Positions 35,466 to 46,808 of a DNA stretch of 64,000 nucleotides are shown one piece after another. Made by a program: the position numbers and the translations under genes. Each line of letters opens with the position of its first letter. Within the stretch, counting starts at the first letter, position 1. A model generated the notes under the pieces. It had not been told where the DNA came from and made no database searches. It was given only the letters and a program-made list of their open reading frames with translations. Source of the stretch: Mercenaria mercenaria (taxonomy: Eukaryota; Mollusca; Bivalvia; Venerida; Veneridae); contig NW_026461865.1 of the NCBI RefSeq assembly GCF_021730395.1, forward strand, positions 1-64,000, in the 5' to 3' direction.

Positions 35466-36641
35466 TTTGGCAAATTACAGATACAAATATGTAACTTGGA
35501 GACAACAGAAAATATCGATAATTTGCATATGTTTTCAGTCCTTGCTACTTCGAACATGATATCTATTTTATTCAAAGATATTTGTTTAATAGTCAGATTT
35601 GGTAAATAGTTAAGATCACAAAATGTATTTGGGAACTGTTAGAAACAAGTGTGTCAATCTCTTACAACTACAGAAAAGTTTATAATCAAATACCTGTAAA
35701 TCGTGAGGACAAACGTTGTTGTATGACTGAACTATATAACTTGTGAATTCCTTTTGTAAACAGAATTTAAAATAGGTATTTTGTGACTGAATTTGTGATA
35801 GAATCATAGATATTCGTTGCTTTTTTTCTGAAATATTACCGTCATTGTATTTGCTGGATAAGTTTTCCTTAATAATATAAATCATATGTTTTGATTTCTC
35901 TTTGATACATTGTGTTTCGTGTTTTCAACTCTCATATAGCCTAGTTCAGAGGAAAATGCAATTATTATAAAGGAGCTATAAACATATAATAAACGGCACA
36001 GCGCACCTTCCTCTAACGGCAATTTTTGCATTATATGTATATTAAAGCATATGCGAAATAAACTCGCCATGTAATATTGCGTACGCAGCATATTATAATT
36101 CTCAAATGTTAGCTTTTTCCAAAAGCTAGACAACGGCCCTTTGATTGCTGTTGCTAAGGCGCAACATACTCTGGACTGAAAGCAGTATCCGAATTCACTT
36201 CAAAGACACATGTAGAACAGTACAAAATGCACATATAGACTTCATAAAGTAAATGAACTCATGGGTAAAACGATAAGTGATCATACCTATCTGTGATAGG
36301 TGTTTTAGGTAATATTTAGTAGTTGTCTTACGCAAGCGTGTTTTCCTATATCTAGCATGATTTAGACTTAAATTCTTTTTTTCAGTTACTTGTAATTGTA
36401 CTTATCTGTAATTATGTCGAATCACATATTGTACCACATACACCGCAGCATAGACAAAACAAACAAAACAAACAAAAAACAAAAAAAAAAAACAAGAAAA
36501 AAAAAACACTCATACAACTTTCATTTAGAATTAAAATCCCTTTGGGCAAATCACGATAGTTTACTAGCTCCTGTTAGCGGTTTTCAGGTTGTCAGTTGCT
36601 TATTACACAGAAAGTAATGTAAAGTACCTCCATGGTGTTCT
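35466..36641. other. First 3' flank behind copy 3
   Basis: Non-coding sequence matching the start of the flanks behind copies 1, 2 and 4 up to ATACCTCCATGGTATTC-like sequence, where it stops abruptly and joins a gene fragment. It contains an AAAC/A-rich tract at 36455-36510. Confidence 0.7.
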
Positions 36642-36976
36642 AACGTATGTCTGTTAGAGAGGAGACTGTTATTGTAGCAGATGGAAGTCTTGGAGTCGTC
36701 TGTTTAGGAAAAGATGGAACGGTGAGAAGTGAACTGCGGGACGGAAGACTGAAGAACTGTAATGGTGTATCTGTATCTACTGATGGCACTGTCTTCCTGT
36801 CTGGTTGCTACTCCCACAATATCGTGATGTTTAGTGCTGACGGGAAATGTCAAGGAGAACTGCTAACGAACAAAGTGGGCATAATTAATGTTTCCCCTCT
36901 CTGTTATGTCAACAAAAGAAATTGTTTAATGTTAGCACGTAACAGTTATAATGACATTCATGAAATGCCCGATTAG
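36642..36976 (+). pseudogene. 3'-end fragment of another TRIM-like copy (last ~110 codons)
   Basis: The fragment begins within a propeller blade (MSVREETVIVADGSLGVVCL) and runs to a stop after EMPD. It matches copy 1 from about residue 452 onward, with a short loss near the end (SYNDIHEMPD versus IYNDSINILEMYD). No exon 1, coiled coil or splice acceptor lies upstream; the sequence before it is 3' flank of copy 3. The frame is open, so the break is recent or selection-free time has been short. It cannot encode a full protein. Confidence 0.88.
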
Positions 36977-38742
36977 TCAAGGACGTCCGTGGATTAATTT
37001 GACAAATTACAGACTTGGAGACAACAGTATAGTAATCGATTATTTGCGTATTTTTTCAGGTCTTGCTTGTTCCAAAACGTTACGCATTTAATTCAGATAT
37101 AGATCTATTTGTTTAATAGTCTGATTTGATTAATAGTTATGTTCACAAAGCGTATTTGGGAACTGATGTTAAAAACAAGTGTGTCTGTCAGCATGGTGCA
37201 ATCTCTTACAACTACAAAATAGTTATAATCAAATACCTGTAAATCGTGAGAAGGACTTACGTTGCAGTATGACTGAACTATTAACTTGAGAATTCGTTTT
37301 CGTAAATATTGAAAAAAAGGTTTTTTTTTTTTTTACTGAGTTTGTTATAAAATCATATAGATATGCGTTGCTTTTTACTAAAATATCATACCGTCATTGT
37401 ATTTGCCGGATATATCTTTCCTTTATTTGATGCATTTTGTTCCGGGTTTTAAATTAGCATAGCTAGATGTCTCGAATCTGTTAACATAATAAAAAAAATC
37501 AGGACAACAGACCTTCCTCTATCGATAGTTATTGCATTATATGTATAAGCATATGCGAAATTAACTGAAAATAATTCAGTCGCCATGTAATATTGCGTAC
37601 GCAGCATTTTTATAATTCTCAAATGTTAGCTTTTTCTAAAAGCTAGACAGCGGCCCTTTGATTGCTGGTGTTACTGTTCAACATACTCGGGACTTAAAGA
37701 TATGTGGGTATGATATGATTTCATTTCAAAGACACATGTAGAACAGTAAAAATGCACATATAGACTGTCATAAACTAAATAATTTCCTGGGCAAAATTAA
37801 TAAAAAAATAAGTGATTTTATTCAGCTGTGACAGGTGATTTGGGTATGATTTAGTAGTTGTCTTACACAAGCGTGTTTCCTACACCTAGCATGATTAGAC
37901 TTAAATTCATTTTTTTTTCAGTTACTAGTGACTGTAATTATCTGTAATTATGTCGAATCACATAATATAGCACATACATCGTGGCATAGACAAAAATAAC
38001 TTTCATTTAGTAAGTCTCTTTGGGCAAATCGCGATAGGTTACTATTTGGTTCTCCAGTTAGCATTTTTCAGGTTGTCAGTTGCTTATTGCATTGAAAATA
38101 TTGTAAAAATACCTCTATGGTATTTCAAAGCTTCCGTCTTTTCTTTGTTTTCGCACAAAAGTTCTGTTGTAAGTAACGGCTAGTGATGATAATATAATTG
38201 CTATTCTTTGATTTGAAGTTAAAGGATTGAAGACTGGTCCTAATTATGCTGTATTTCTGCCTGTAATGGAAATATTTAAGCCCCGAAGATCAAATTTTAT
38301 ACAGAAGTCTTAACATATACACGATATTACACATATTTCATACATATAAACACAGAGCTACGATGGTGTAATAGATAAGTCGACTTTCCCTGCTATCCGG
38401 AGGTTGAAAGCTGGAGCCCCGCCAGAGGCCGGTCTTGTTATTAAAGAGTGGCCGGTTGGTGAGATTCCCTACTTGTCTGGTACTCTGCTATTATGTAATG
38501 GCATTGGATAATCATGATGATCAATGTATGCAGATGTTTCCTAAGTCAACCTAAGATGGTCCTTTCTGGAGGATGTTATAATAAATAATTACTTAATTAT
38601 ACTTCTTATAAACAACAATAACATGTACATTCATTAAAGTTTTCACTAAACCATTTGAAAAGTGCAAAACCGATAATTTCACGAAAAGGGTCCGAGCATT
38701 ATATGTCGTTTATATAAATAGTATGTACTTTTAATTTATAGT
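36977..38742. other. Second 3' flank in unit 3
   Basis: This is a repeat of the gene 3' flank already present at 35466-36641 (shared phrases such as CAAATTACAGACTTGGAGAC and GCGGCCCTTTGATTGCTG). It continues into the SINE-like head near 38356 (GGTGTAATAGATAAG). It resembles the flank of copy 2 most closely around 37540-38350. No gene seen. Confidence 0.7.
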
Positions 38743-38962
38743 GCACTGCCATTTGTAATCCCGCTCGAATGTAGTTGAGAAATATAGCCACATATACCAA
38801 ATATTCCTTGGTAAGACAAAAATAATATGTATGTATCTCTTCTGCCGACCGCGACTGGATCCGGAAATGACGTCATCAATATGGCGCCCGATCACGAAAA
38901 TAAATTTGCTGAATAATGTCTAACAAATTCAGTAAAATTGCTTATAATACCGGATATCATGT
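38743..38962. mobile_element. Unclassified ~220-bp insertion in unit 3
   Basis: The sister sequence in unit 2 (near 23388) runs straight from the TTTAATT-type lead to GTAATGTGTCAGTTG. Unit 3 has extra sequence between them, with GACCGCGACTGGATCCGG, a TGACGTCA octamer (38878-38885) and ATATGGCGCCCG. No clear inverted ends are visible, so the class is unknown. Confidence 0.5.
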
Positions 38963-39240
38963 GTAATGTGTCAGTTGAACAGATCGATTGAAACCCTTCT
39001 AATGTTATTTTTTTTTATATTTGATTCGGATGTACACGGCTATCATTCTGACAATAATGGGTCAGTAAATAAAATATAAATATTACTTTATTGACAAGTA
39101 ACTGGTTCAAATTTCAAGTACAAAAGAGAACGATAAAAGCAAAACAAAATGAAAGTATGGTGTGGAACATAAGCATTGTTTGCTTAATAACGGTATTCTG
39201 AAACAACTTCTGTACAGTAGCACAATGACAGATTATCCTC

Positions 39241-40729
39241 ACTTACCTACCGGCTTCTTTGTTCCGATTAGGTCTACACAAAAATCTCAAGTGCCTTTAG
39301 TGGGAATCGAACCCGAGTCGCTCCGATGTTGGTCCAGTGCTCTAACCACTGAGCCAAATTGTCGACACACTTACCCACTTGTCAGAGGTTAAATTTAAAG
39401 TTATGCGTAAGCGACCGAAACAATGCAGTAGAATCATGAGAAGTCCGTGCATGACATTTAAGGTGAACGCGTGATTGACTCCGAAAATATAGTATCAATT
39501 GTTTCAAAAAGTACGTTTTAAGTAAAAAAAAAATTCAACCAGTTTTACATATCTTGAAAATTGATCTTAACATGACTTTACTGTAAAATTTTAACATCCA
39601 ATTTTAAGCAGGTCTTGATATTTGTCAGAAAGTTAAAACGGGCATACTCTTCCGTCAGAGTGGAGAATGCTTCATGAAACAGGACATTTTATTTTACATA
39701 GAAAAATATTGACAATGATATAATTGCAAAAACTACAAACTACGCACATTTCCTCCAAGTTAATTAATAGTCTGCTAATGAAAATTGTGACGATTTTCTG
39801 TACACTTAACATGGAACATACATTCCGAGCGTGTCTGAAATAAGACTGACAGTTTAAACTTATCTAAAAGGCAGTTTTTAGGAAGTGGAAGTTGGTGGGA
39901 AACTGGTTAAAGTACATTTCTTGTTTTCTGAAAAATGTTCTAAATTTGCTAAATGTCTTTAGTTCATATCGTTTTATGCCTTTAAATACTATTAGATATT
40001 TTGCACTGTACAAGATTTCATTGATTCTATACTTGTATTGACATCCACAAATATATGACAACTTCTACACGTGAATCAGGTGTGGAGAAACAAAACGACA
40101 TTAAACTATATAATGTTTATTCAAATCGTTGCCATGTCAATCAAAATGGAGGCCTCGAACTACAAAACATCTTAATTAGTTGTACTCATTACTTTCATTG
40201 TCAAGAAAACTGAAGCTTTTTATATCGTCCGCGCAGTTTTTAGCACATTTCGTTGTGTTTTTTTGGCGTGTGCTAAATCATGGTATATCATGATACGCAT
40301 TTCTTGTGATAATGTAATTATAATCTATATCAATACATTTTATACGGCATTATATATTTAAGTCTCAAACTAAAGAGCTAATAAACTTTTTTTAAAAATA
40401 ATTATGAAAAAAAAAAAAAAACAACATAAAATACCATTCGCGTCAAATTCTGATTGATTGACTAGACACACATCGATGATCTCGATATTTCCCAAATGTG
40501 CACGGATTTTTCATGCAATACAAAATGTCATGTCCTAATTGCTGACAAATATTTTTACAGGTTCGTAGCACGTTGGGCATCATGTTATATCAATAGTATG
40601 AAATAAATTGTGACATATATTGTCTTGTTTTTTCTTCTAACTATTTTTATCATACATAACACGTTACAAACGTTCTTCAAATCCGAAACCAATCTGGACT
40701 ATGTAAACCAAAGAAGCCTGTAGGTAAGT
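39241..40729. mobile_element. TIR element, ~1.49 kb, with tRNA-like sequence near one end
   Basis: The left ACTTACCTACCGGCTTCTTT and right AAAGAAGCCTGTAGGTAAGT are inverted with one mismatch over about 20 bp. The unit 2 counterpart (near 23690) lacks the block between TTATCCTCACTTA and TTAGTACTTTG. No transposase frame is visible. A tRNA-like sequence lies on the minus strand at 39298-39356. Flanking TTATC-type similarity hints at a target duplication. Confidence 0.68.
39298..39356 (-). other. tRNA-like sequence, minus strand
   Basis: Read on the minus strand it has an A box TGGCTCAGTGGTTAGAGCA and a B box GGGTTCGATTCCC at tRNA spacing, but a convincing anticodon stem cannot be drawn. It is probably a tRNA-derived promoter fragment and not a working tRNA. 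Confidence 0.45.
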
Positions 40730-40743
40730 CAGTTATCATTCTC

Positions 40744-40859
40744 GGAATAGGTCTGCATTGTGTTTATAGACCTGTGAGGAGATTTGAAAACCTCGCTCGC
40801 TATGCTCGCTCGGTTCACAAATCCCTCACAGGTCTATAAACACAATGCAGACCTATTCC
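40744..40859. mobile_element. Perfect 36-bp-stem hairpin (foldback MITE)
   Basis: The 36 bases at 40744-40779 (starting GGAATAGGTCTGCATTG) are exactly complementary to 40824-40859 (ending CAATGCAGACCTATTCC). The 44-nt centre pairs further (GATTTG/CAAATC) and carries GCTCGCTATGCTCGC. It is absent from the sister units and is probably a short foldback MITE inserted beside the 39241 element. Confidence 0.8.
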
Positions 40860-41510
40860 TCGTACAATAACTATTACTTATTAGTACTTTGTATCTGCAT
40901 AACCTCTATAACTGTAAAGACAATTAAATGTTAGTCAAACCAACTTATTTTTACATTGGTTTTTGTTACGCGGTATACACTGTATTTACTATTGTATGTA
41001 GCGTAGTATGAAGAAAGCAATAAAATGTTGTTCTTGTTTTTAACAAATTGTTACAATTTGCACTAGGATAAAAGAACAATCTGACATTCGAACATCCGAG
41101 ATGGTCTATAAAAGAATTTATTCTCCTAGCGAGATAGGCATAAGATAGGCCCAGTTTGGTGACATACTTTGCATTTGTTACATGCATTACATCAAACAAC
41201 ATTATTCAAAATTACATAACAGCTAATCAATAACACACATATGCACAATGCCCTTATTTAAAATTTCATCTTGTTATGTCAGGGTCATAACTTTCAGACA
41301 CACGTAACATTCGTAACATACATGTAACACGCATGTAACATCCTTTCAACACCCCTGATACATCCATGTTACATTTATATTACACTACTAAGGACGTTCT
41401 TCTGCCAATTGTAAGAAACAAGGTGTAAATGCGTAACATTTTGACTACAAATTGACACCTCTTCTCAGACATACGTAACAATATCAGGCCCAAAAGTACA
41501 ATTAATTTCC

Positions 41511-42096
41511 GGTAGCCTAGTGGTAGAGCGTCCGCTTTGAGTGCGGGAGGTCGTGGGTTCAATCCCCGGCCGCGTCATACCAAAGACGTAAAAAATGGTA
41601 TTAGTAGCATCCTCGCTTGGCGCTCAGCATTAAGAGGATAGTGCTAAGACTGGTCAGCCTCGTGTCAGTATAATGTGACTGGGTGGGGTATCATGCCACG
41701 TGTCTACGGCGTGATATTCCAGTGAGATAGCACTATAAAATTGGGCATTGTGCTCACTGCTACAAGTAGTCGCCATCGTCTAGTGGTAGAGCGTCCGCTT
41801 TGAGTGCAGGAGGTCGTGGGTTCAATCCCCGGCCGCATCATACCAAAGACGTAAAAAATGGTACTAGTAGCTTCCTCGCTTGGCGCTCAGCATTAAGAGG
41901 ATAGTGCTAGGACTGGTCAGCCCGGTGTCAGTATAATGTGACTGGGTGGGGTATCATGCCACGTGTCTACGGCGTGATATTCCAGTGAGGCAGCACTATA
42001 AAGTTGGGCATTGCACTCAATGCTACAAGTAGACACCGTCGTTTATATGACTGACAAATTGTTGAAAAGGACATTAAACTCGAACACACACACACA
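41511..42096 (+). mobile_element. Dimeric tRNA-headed SINE
   Basis: Two head-to-tail copies, about 41511-41769 and 41770-42096, each have an A box TAGTGGTAGAGCG and a B box GTGGGTTCAATCCCC. The body holds ACCAAAGACGTAAAAAATGG and CATGCCACGTGTCTACGGCG. Only the second has the 3' tail (AAAGGACATTAAACTCG then a CA run). Unit 2 keeps the empty site near 27370. The anticodon-like loop TTTGAGT would read UGA, but no mature tRNA is implied. Confidence 0.85.
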
Positions 42097-43720
42097 TAGA
42101 ATTACATACAAATATATCAATGCAAGGCTTTGACACAATGTTCTGAAGACAAAAGGAAATACCTTCTCTTAAGAAATCTATCTGAGAAAAACAAAAGTCC
42201 CGTTTAAGTGACCTGTTGACCTGCTGCTTTTCTCCTCACATCTGTCAGAATGAATAGTGTATTGCATTTAAATTTAAACAAAGTGAAGCGGTCCAGCCTA
42301 CTTTTTGTACAAATCCGCATGCAGTCATTTGCAAAAGAAATCATGTTTTTCCAGCAATTTTTACCCCTTTCTCTTCATTTACATCTGTTCTTCAAAATTT
42401 GTTTGCTTGCAGAAGCTCAGGATATCTATTTTCTAACAAATCCATCATGAAATGGGGACCTCTTTTCTCTCGGATACACTTCCTTTAATTTGGTAAAGAA
42501 GGGCAGGTAACTGTACCTTATTACCATAAGTAACATCCATGTAAGACCTCTGTAACATCCATATTACATCTATATAACACTACTAAGGACGTTTCTCGGC
42601 AAATTTAGGCGAATTAGGTGTAATATGCGTAACATTTTAACTACAAATAGACACTTCTTTGAAATTTAGAAACCGAATCACATAACACTGTCACATGAAA
42701 AGTTGTCAGCACTACCGTCTTCTTCTTCTGTTGCGGGTCTGTCTGAAAGTAGTGCTTTCCTAATCCTGTTAATTAGGCATATTCCTTACTTGGATAACCG
42801 CTTTATTTATGTTTAACATGAAATTATTCACTATGGACCTTTAATGAATAAAAATGGAAATTAATTCGATTGTTAAAGGTTTGTAATAATGTTTGTTTAA
42901 AATGTGGCAGCTACATTTTCCCCCATGAACATAAAACACATTAATTTCTTGTTTAAACCTATTTCTCGTAATTACTTTCTTTAATATTTGTCAAAGGTTT
43001 GAATATTGATGAATATACATACTAGAAGGTTTAATTGAATCTATAGTTTTTTTATGACCTCCATTTATGGCTGTGTGTATATCACTTCATGTGCATGTTA
43101 AAAGTAGTGCTTTTCTAGGAATGTAAATATGCATCACATCTATTTGGAAAGCTGTTTCTTCTGTTTTTAAGATGAAAATTCAAAGCATTATGGACCTTTA
43201 TACTAAACGGAATTAGGTCTTTACAAATTATTTTGATCGGAGCAAAGGGCCGAACCTGCAGCAACACAGTGACAGGGTCGTTCAAAAGCACAGTCAATCG
43301 CCCTAAAAAATCTAAAATACTGGTGTGTCGTCATTGTCACATGTCAAGCACACGCCTGGAATGTTCAATACTGTTTCTCGGCTACCGTGTCTGATTGATT
43401 GTTTGTTTGGGGTTTAACACCGTTTTTCAACAGTATTTCAGTTATACAATGGCGGGAAGATAACCTAACCTAGATCCCTAGATTCCTAGATTCTGTATAA
43501 AAAAAGAAGGATTTCAACGTGACACCTATGTTTCAGCACTGACGACCATTAGTGTCGTGTTTCAAACACAACCAAAATCGTTATTTTCTGTCTTGATATT
43601 TTTTTTTAATCTTTGCCTTCCTGTGTCAAATTGAGCATAGGTTAAACAGCCGAAAAGATCCGTCCACGTTCAGTTGTAATTTAAAATGGAACGATTTGAT
43701 CTTTTTGCATCAAATAAGTT
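42097..43720. other. End of unit 3, conserved spacer
   Basis: Matches 27385-29030 of unit 2 with small indels, including the GTAACATCC minisatellite at 42530-42640. No gene supported. Confidence 0.6.
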
Positions 43721-43819
43721 GGATGTTAGAATGAAAACTGAAACCGTAATAAATTGTTATGTAAAAAGTTTGTGGTTGATCGTATATATCAGCAAAACTT
43801 ACATGATACGTTTCGCTTT

Positions 43820-44070
43820 TTTAGCTCGGGAGAGGCCATATGGGACAGTTCCAAACATGTATACGGCTACCGTTGTATTACTATACAGTTCTACTAGGTA
43901 ATATTTAAGCGCATACAACTCGGAAGTACTATATGGAGTCGTTCCGTATTAAAGTATAGAAAAAGAATCTGTCTACCTCGGCAAATCGTACGGGATTAAG
44001 ACGGGTTATATTCTAGTACTGGGTAATTATCGAAAACGAAACTAAAACACATTTGTTAGCGTATCTTAGG
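43820..44070 (+). promoter_or_regulatory. Putative promoter/first-exon block, copy 4
   Basis: Counterpart of 29140-29384, with a short deletion in the GGCCATATGGGACAG region. The donor candidate is TTAGG/GTATGT at 44071; the acceptor candidate TACATGTAG ends at 44813. Inferred only. Confidence 0.35.
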
Positions 44071-44911
44071 GTATGTGTGTCTTTTTCATTTTAGAGTTTT
44101 GCAAAATTTTATCATGTAATTTTACATCTTCTAAGCAGCATAATGAACAGTGTACTCCGTATTCCGAATCAATTTTCAGAAAATGGGATTGTACAAGGTT
44201 TTGTTTTTAATTGACTTACTGTATTTTAAAATTTAAAATTCATTTAATCACCTCTTGATAGATACACAGCAATTAATTTAACCTAAATGTCTACTTCTTG
44301 TGTGCTGATTTTATAAGAGGTTCCGAGGTTTATAATATATACTAATTTAAATGGAAATAGTAGATCTATGTCAAAGAAATATATCGTATTTAATATTGAT
44401 TTTAAAAAGAGTTTTCAAATTTTACATTTTAAGTATAATAATAACATTTAACATTATAAACTGAATGATATATGATATCTTTTATGGTTTAGCTAATCTG
44501 TGATCTGCTGATAACAAGTTTACCAACATTCAAGGCCACGTCAGTGTACTATGTAGATTAGCAGAGTACATGTATGCGGAAATGGAAAACGGAAAAAAGT
44601 TAATTGTTGCATACTATATCATTTTTGTTGATGGAATAAACCAATATCTTGAATAAGATTTAAGTCATATGTTTCATCAGAAATATAAATTCGTTATCTG
44701 AAGAGTATTTCGAGCCATCGACCACGAACTGTGTAGCGTTACTGATGCTGTATTCAAGGCGACCACCCTCTGTCTTACTGATTACTGTCTCATAATATTT
44801 TCTATACATGTAGAAAGTAGAGCTGAAATAACAAAATGGTCGTTCAGCATGACAGCAGTAAATTTATTTCATATTGATTTGATTGAAGGAATGGATACAA
44901 TTGATTGAAAT

Positions 44912-45243
44912 ATGGCTGAAGGATGTGACCTTACCTCTATCAAAGATGGGTCGGATGCTGACTTTGAGTTAGTCTGTACGCCCTGTGAGGAAGATGATAT
45001 CAGAGAAGAAGCTGTCAAATTCTGTGTAGAATGCAACCAGTATCTTTGTACAACATGTGCTAGATGTCATAAAAGAAATGCGGCTTCGAAATCTCACAAA
45101 TTGCTGGATAGGGAAGACGCCAAGAACCCGTCTATGGTTGCCATGACAACAAAATGTCGATACCATCCAGATCGAGACATCGAGATGTTCTGTGGAACAC
45201 ATGACATGGTCTATTGTGCAAAGTGTATAGCCACAGAGCACAG
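44912..45243 (+). CDS. TRIM-like B-box/NHL-type protein, copy 4, exon 1
   Basis: The exon is 332 nt with both B-boxes complete. It differs from copy 1 at eight positions, including an extra Cys5, Glu26 directly after the second zinc cysteine, Lys54 and Pro73; all zinc ligands are kept. Donor ACAG/GTATGT at 45244, phase 2. The ATG is in line with the other copies. It lies about 7 kb after the gene fragment of unit 3. Confidence 0.88.
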
Positions 45244-46808
45244 GTATGTTTGACTTCAATCAGAGGCAATTGCAACGAATCCGTTTCACACAGAAGTGCA
45301 GATTTTATGCATATAAATATTCACAGCTGATTGTTTTAAAAACATTTTACCTTGCACGCGTGTACTTGCTGTTTTTTCTCTTCTTCAAAAATAACTTTTG
45401 ATAAGATCCGAATGGTGAGATATTTCTTCCAAGCTTTAGCCCAGTTACTTATGTAGATATTTTAGAGAAGTGTTAGAACCATTTATCCTCTTGCGAGTGA
45501 AATAAAACTTGAACAATTAACTGATATAAAGGACATAGCCCTGTGGCTTTCCTTCATGGAAGTAACACAAAATTCTTTTCTTCGGGCTTATATGCACACA
45601 TTAGGTCACCATTCTCAAATGGGTCTCTCAACGAACATCCCCAAGGACTTACAATACTATTGGAACTAATGCGGGAGTCATCTGGTCTAGTTTACTGCAT
45701 AGGTTTTTTTTGCGAGGCCAATGTCGCGGTCAAAGAAATAGAAAAAAGTCATCAATAACTTGAGTTAGAAATGAGATATTACACAGAGAATGAAATTTAT
45801 ATAGTTTACATAGAGGCTAAGGTTCATTTACATTTAGTGTTGCTTAGGCCAAGGTCACAATCTGGCTTTTGCTCATTAACTTCAGTTGTGAATAGGATGG
45901 ATAGATCATAAGTGGTAAAATATATGTAGTTTGTTTAGATATCAAGGTTTGTGGTTCTAGCTTGTGTCAAGGTCAACGTTTCTAAATACAGGAGAATGAT
46001 TTACTTTAATGATTTTCTTATTGAGTTAAGTTAGGGATGCGGTATTTTGGCAAAACTTGGTATATCAGTATATTGACTATTGGATATTACTATTGGATGT
46101 ACTTTTACTGTTATATTTTAACTGATTTAGCTATATAATCTAGCCAGAAATGAGGCATTCAGTGGGACGAAACTGACATCCATTTTGAAAAAGTATAAAT
46201 AAAGCTTTTTGTAGGCAGGGAATGCTTTTAAGTGTTTGTCCTAAATCCGTTTATTGGGCAATATGAGTTCATTAAATTTGCTTCAACATTATATCAAATA
46301 TGTAGGCATGTTACATGTATTAATTAAAGATAGTAACATAGTAGATGGTTACTAGGGTAATATTAATTCTCTGACTACATTCGAAATGACACAGTTAGTT
46401 TGTAATTACTTCCATTTATACCGATTCAGTTCATAAGCAGAAACAATTTACATTTCTGTGAAGTTATTCTTTATAATTGTACCATAAACATTTCTTGATT
46501 ATGTTTAAGTTTATATAAGCTAGTGTCTTAATACTAAATAGTAATAGGTACCATGGATTGTCCCAGATTATCAAGATTTAACAGATGTATATTTAGACGA
46601 AATTATATATTATCTGGAACCGGCGATTAGAATGAAAATGCAACTGTCATTCTCACGATAGAACGACTGCATATTGTTACCTTTTTGGTTTTAACTAAAT
46701 AAATTACGCTAATGAAATTGTTAACTGGATATTCTTGCTTTTTATAAATTTATTACGTTGATTAGTTCTCATTAAAAAAAGAAAAACACTCTGTATCTAA
46801 TTTTCCAG
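45244..46808 (+). other. Coding intron of copy 4
   Basis: The intron is 1,565 bp with a TTTTCCAG acceptor. It is of the copy 1 type (GGTCAAGGTCAACGTTTC, GTAGGCAGGGAATGCTTTTA) and lacks the ~150-bp tandem repeats of copies 2 and 3. Confidence 0.82.

Larger units (their letters stand above)
29032..43720. repeat. Segmental duplication unit 3 (intact copy 3 plus gene fragment)
   Basis: The unit begins with the shared start block and contains an intact gene, then two successive 3' flanks separated by a gene 3'-end fragment (36642-36976). Later insertions are at 29625-31029, 31339-31761, 38743-38962, 39241-40729, about 40744-40859 and 41511-42096. It is best read as two ancestral units fused by recombination. 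Confidence 0.75.

Noticed and set aside
41531-41575. Working tRNA gene (UGA anticodon-like)
   Set aside because: It occurs twice with the same downstream body and tail, so it is a SINE head; a UGA-reading Ser tRNA would also need a long variable arm.
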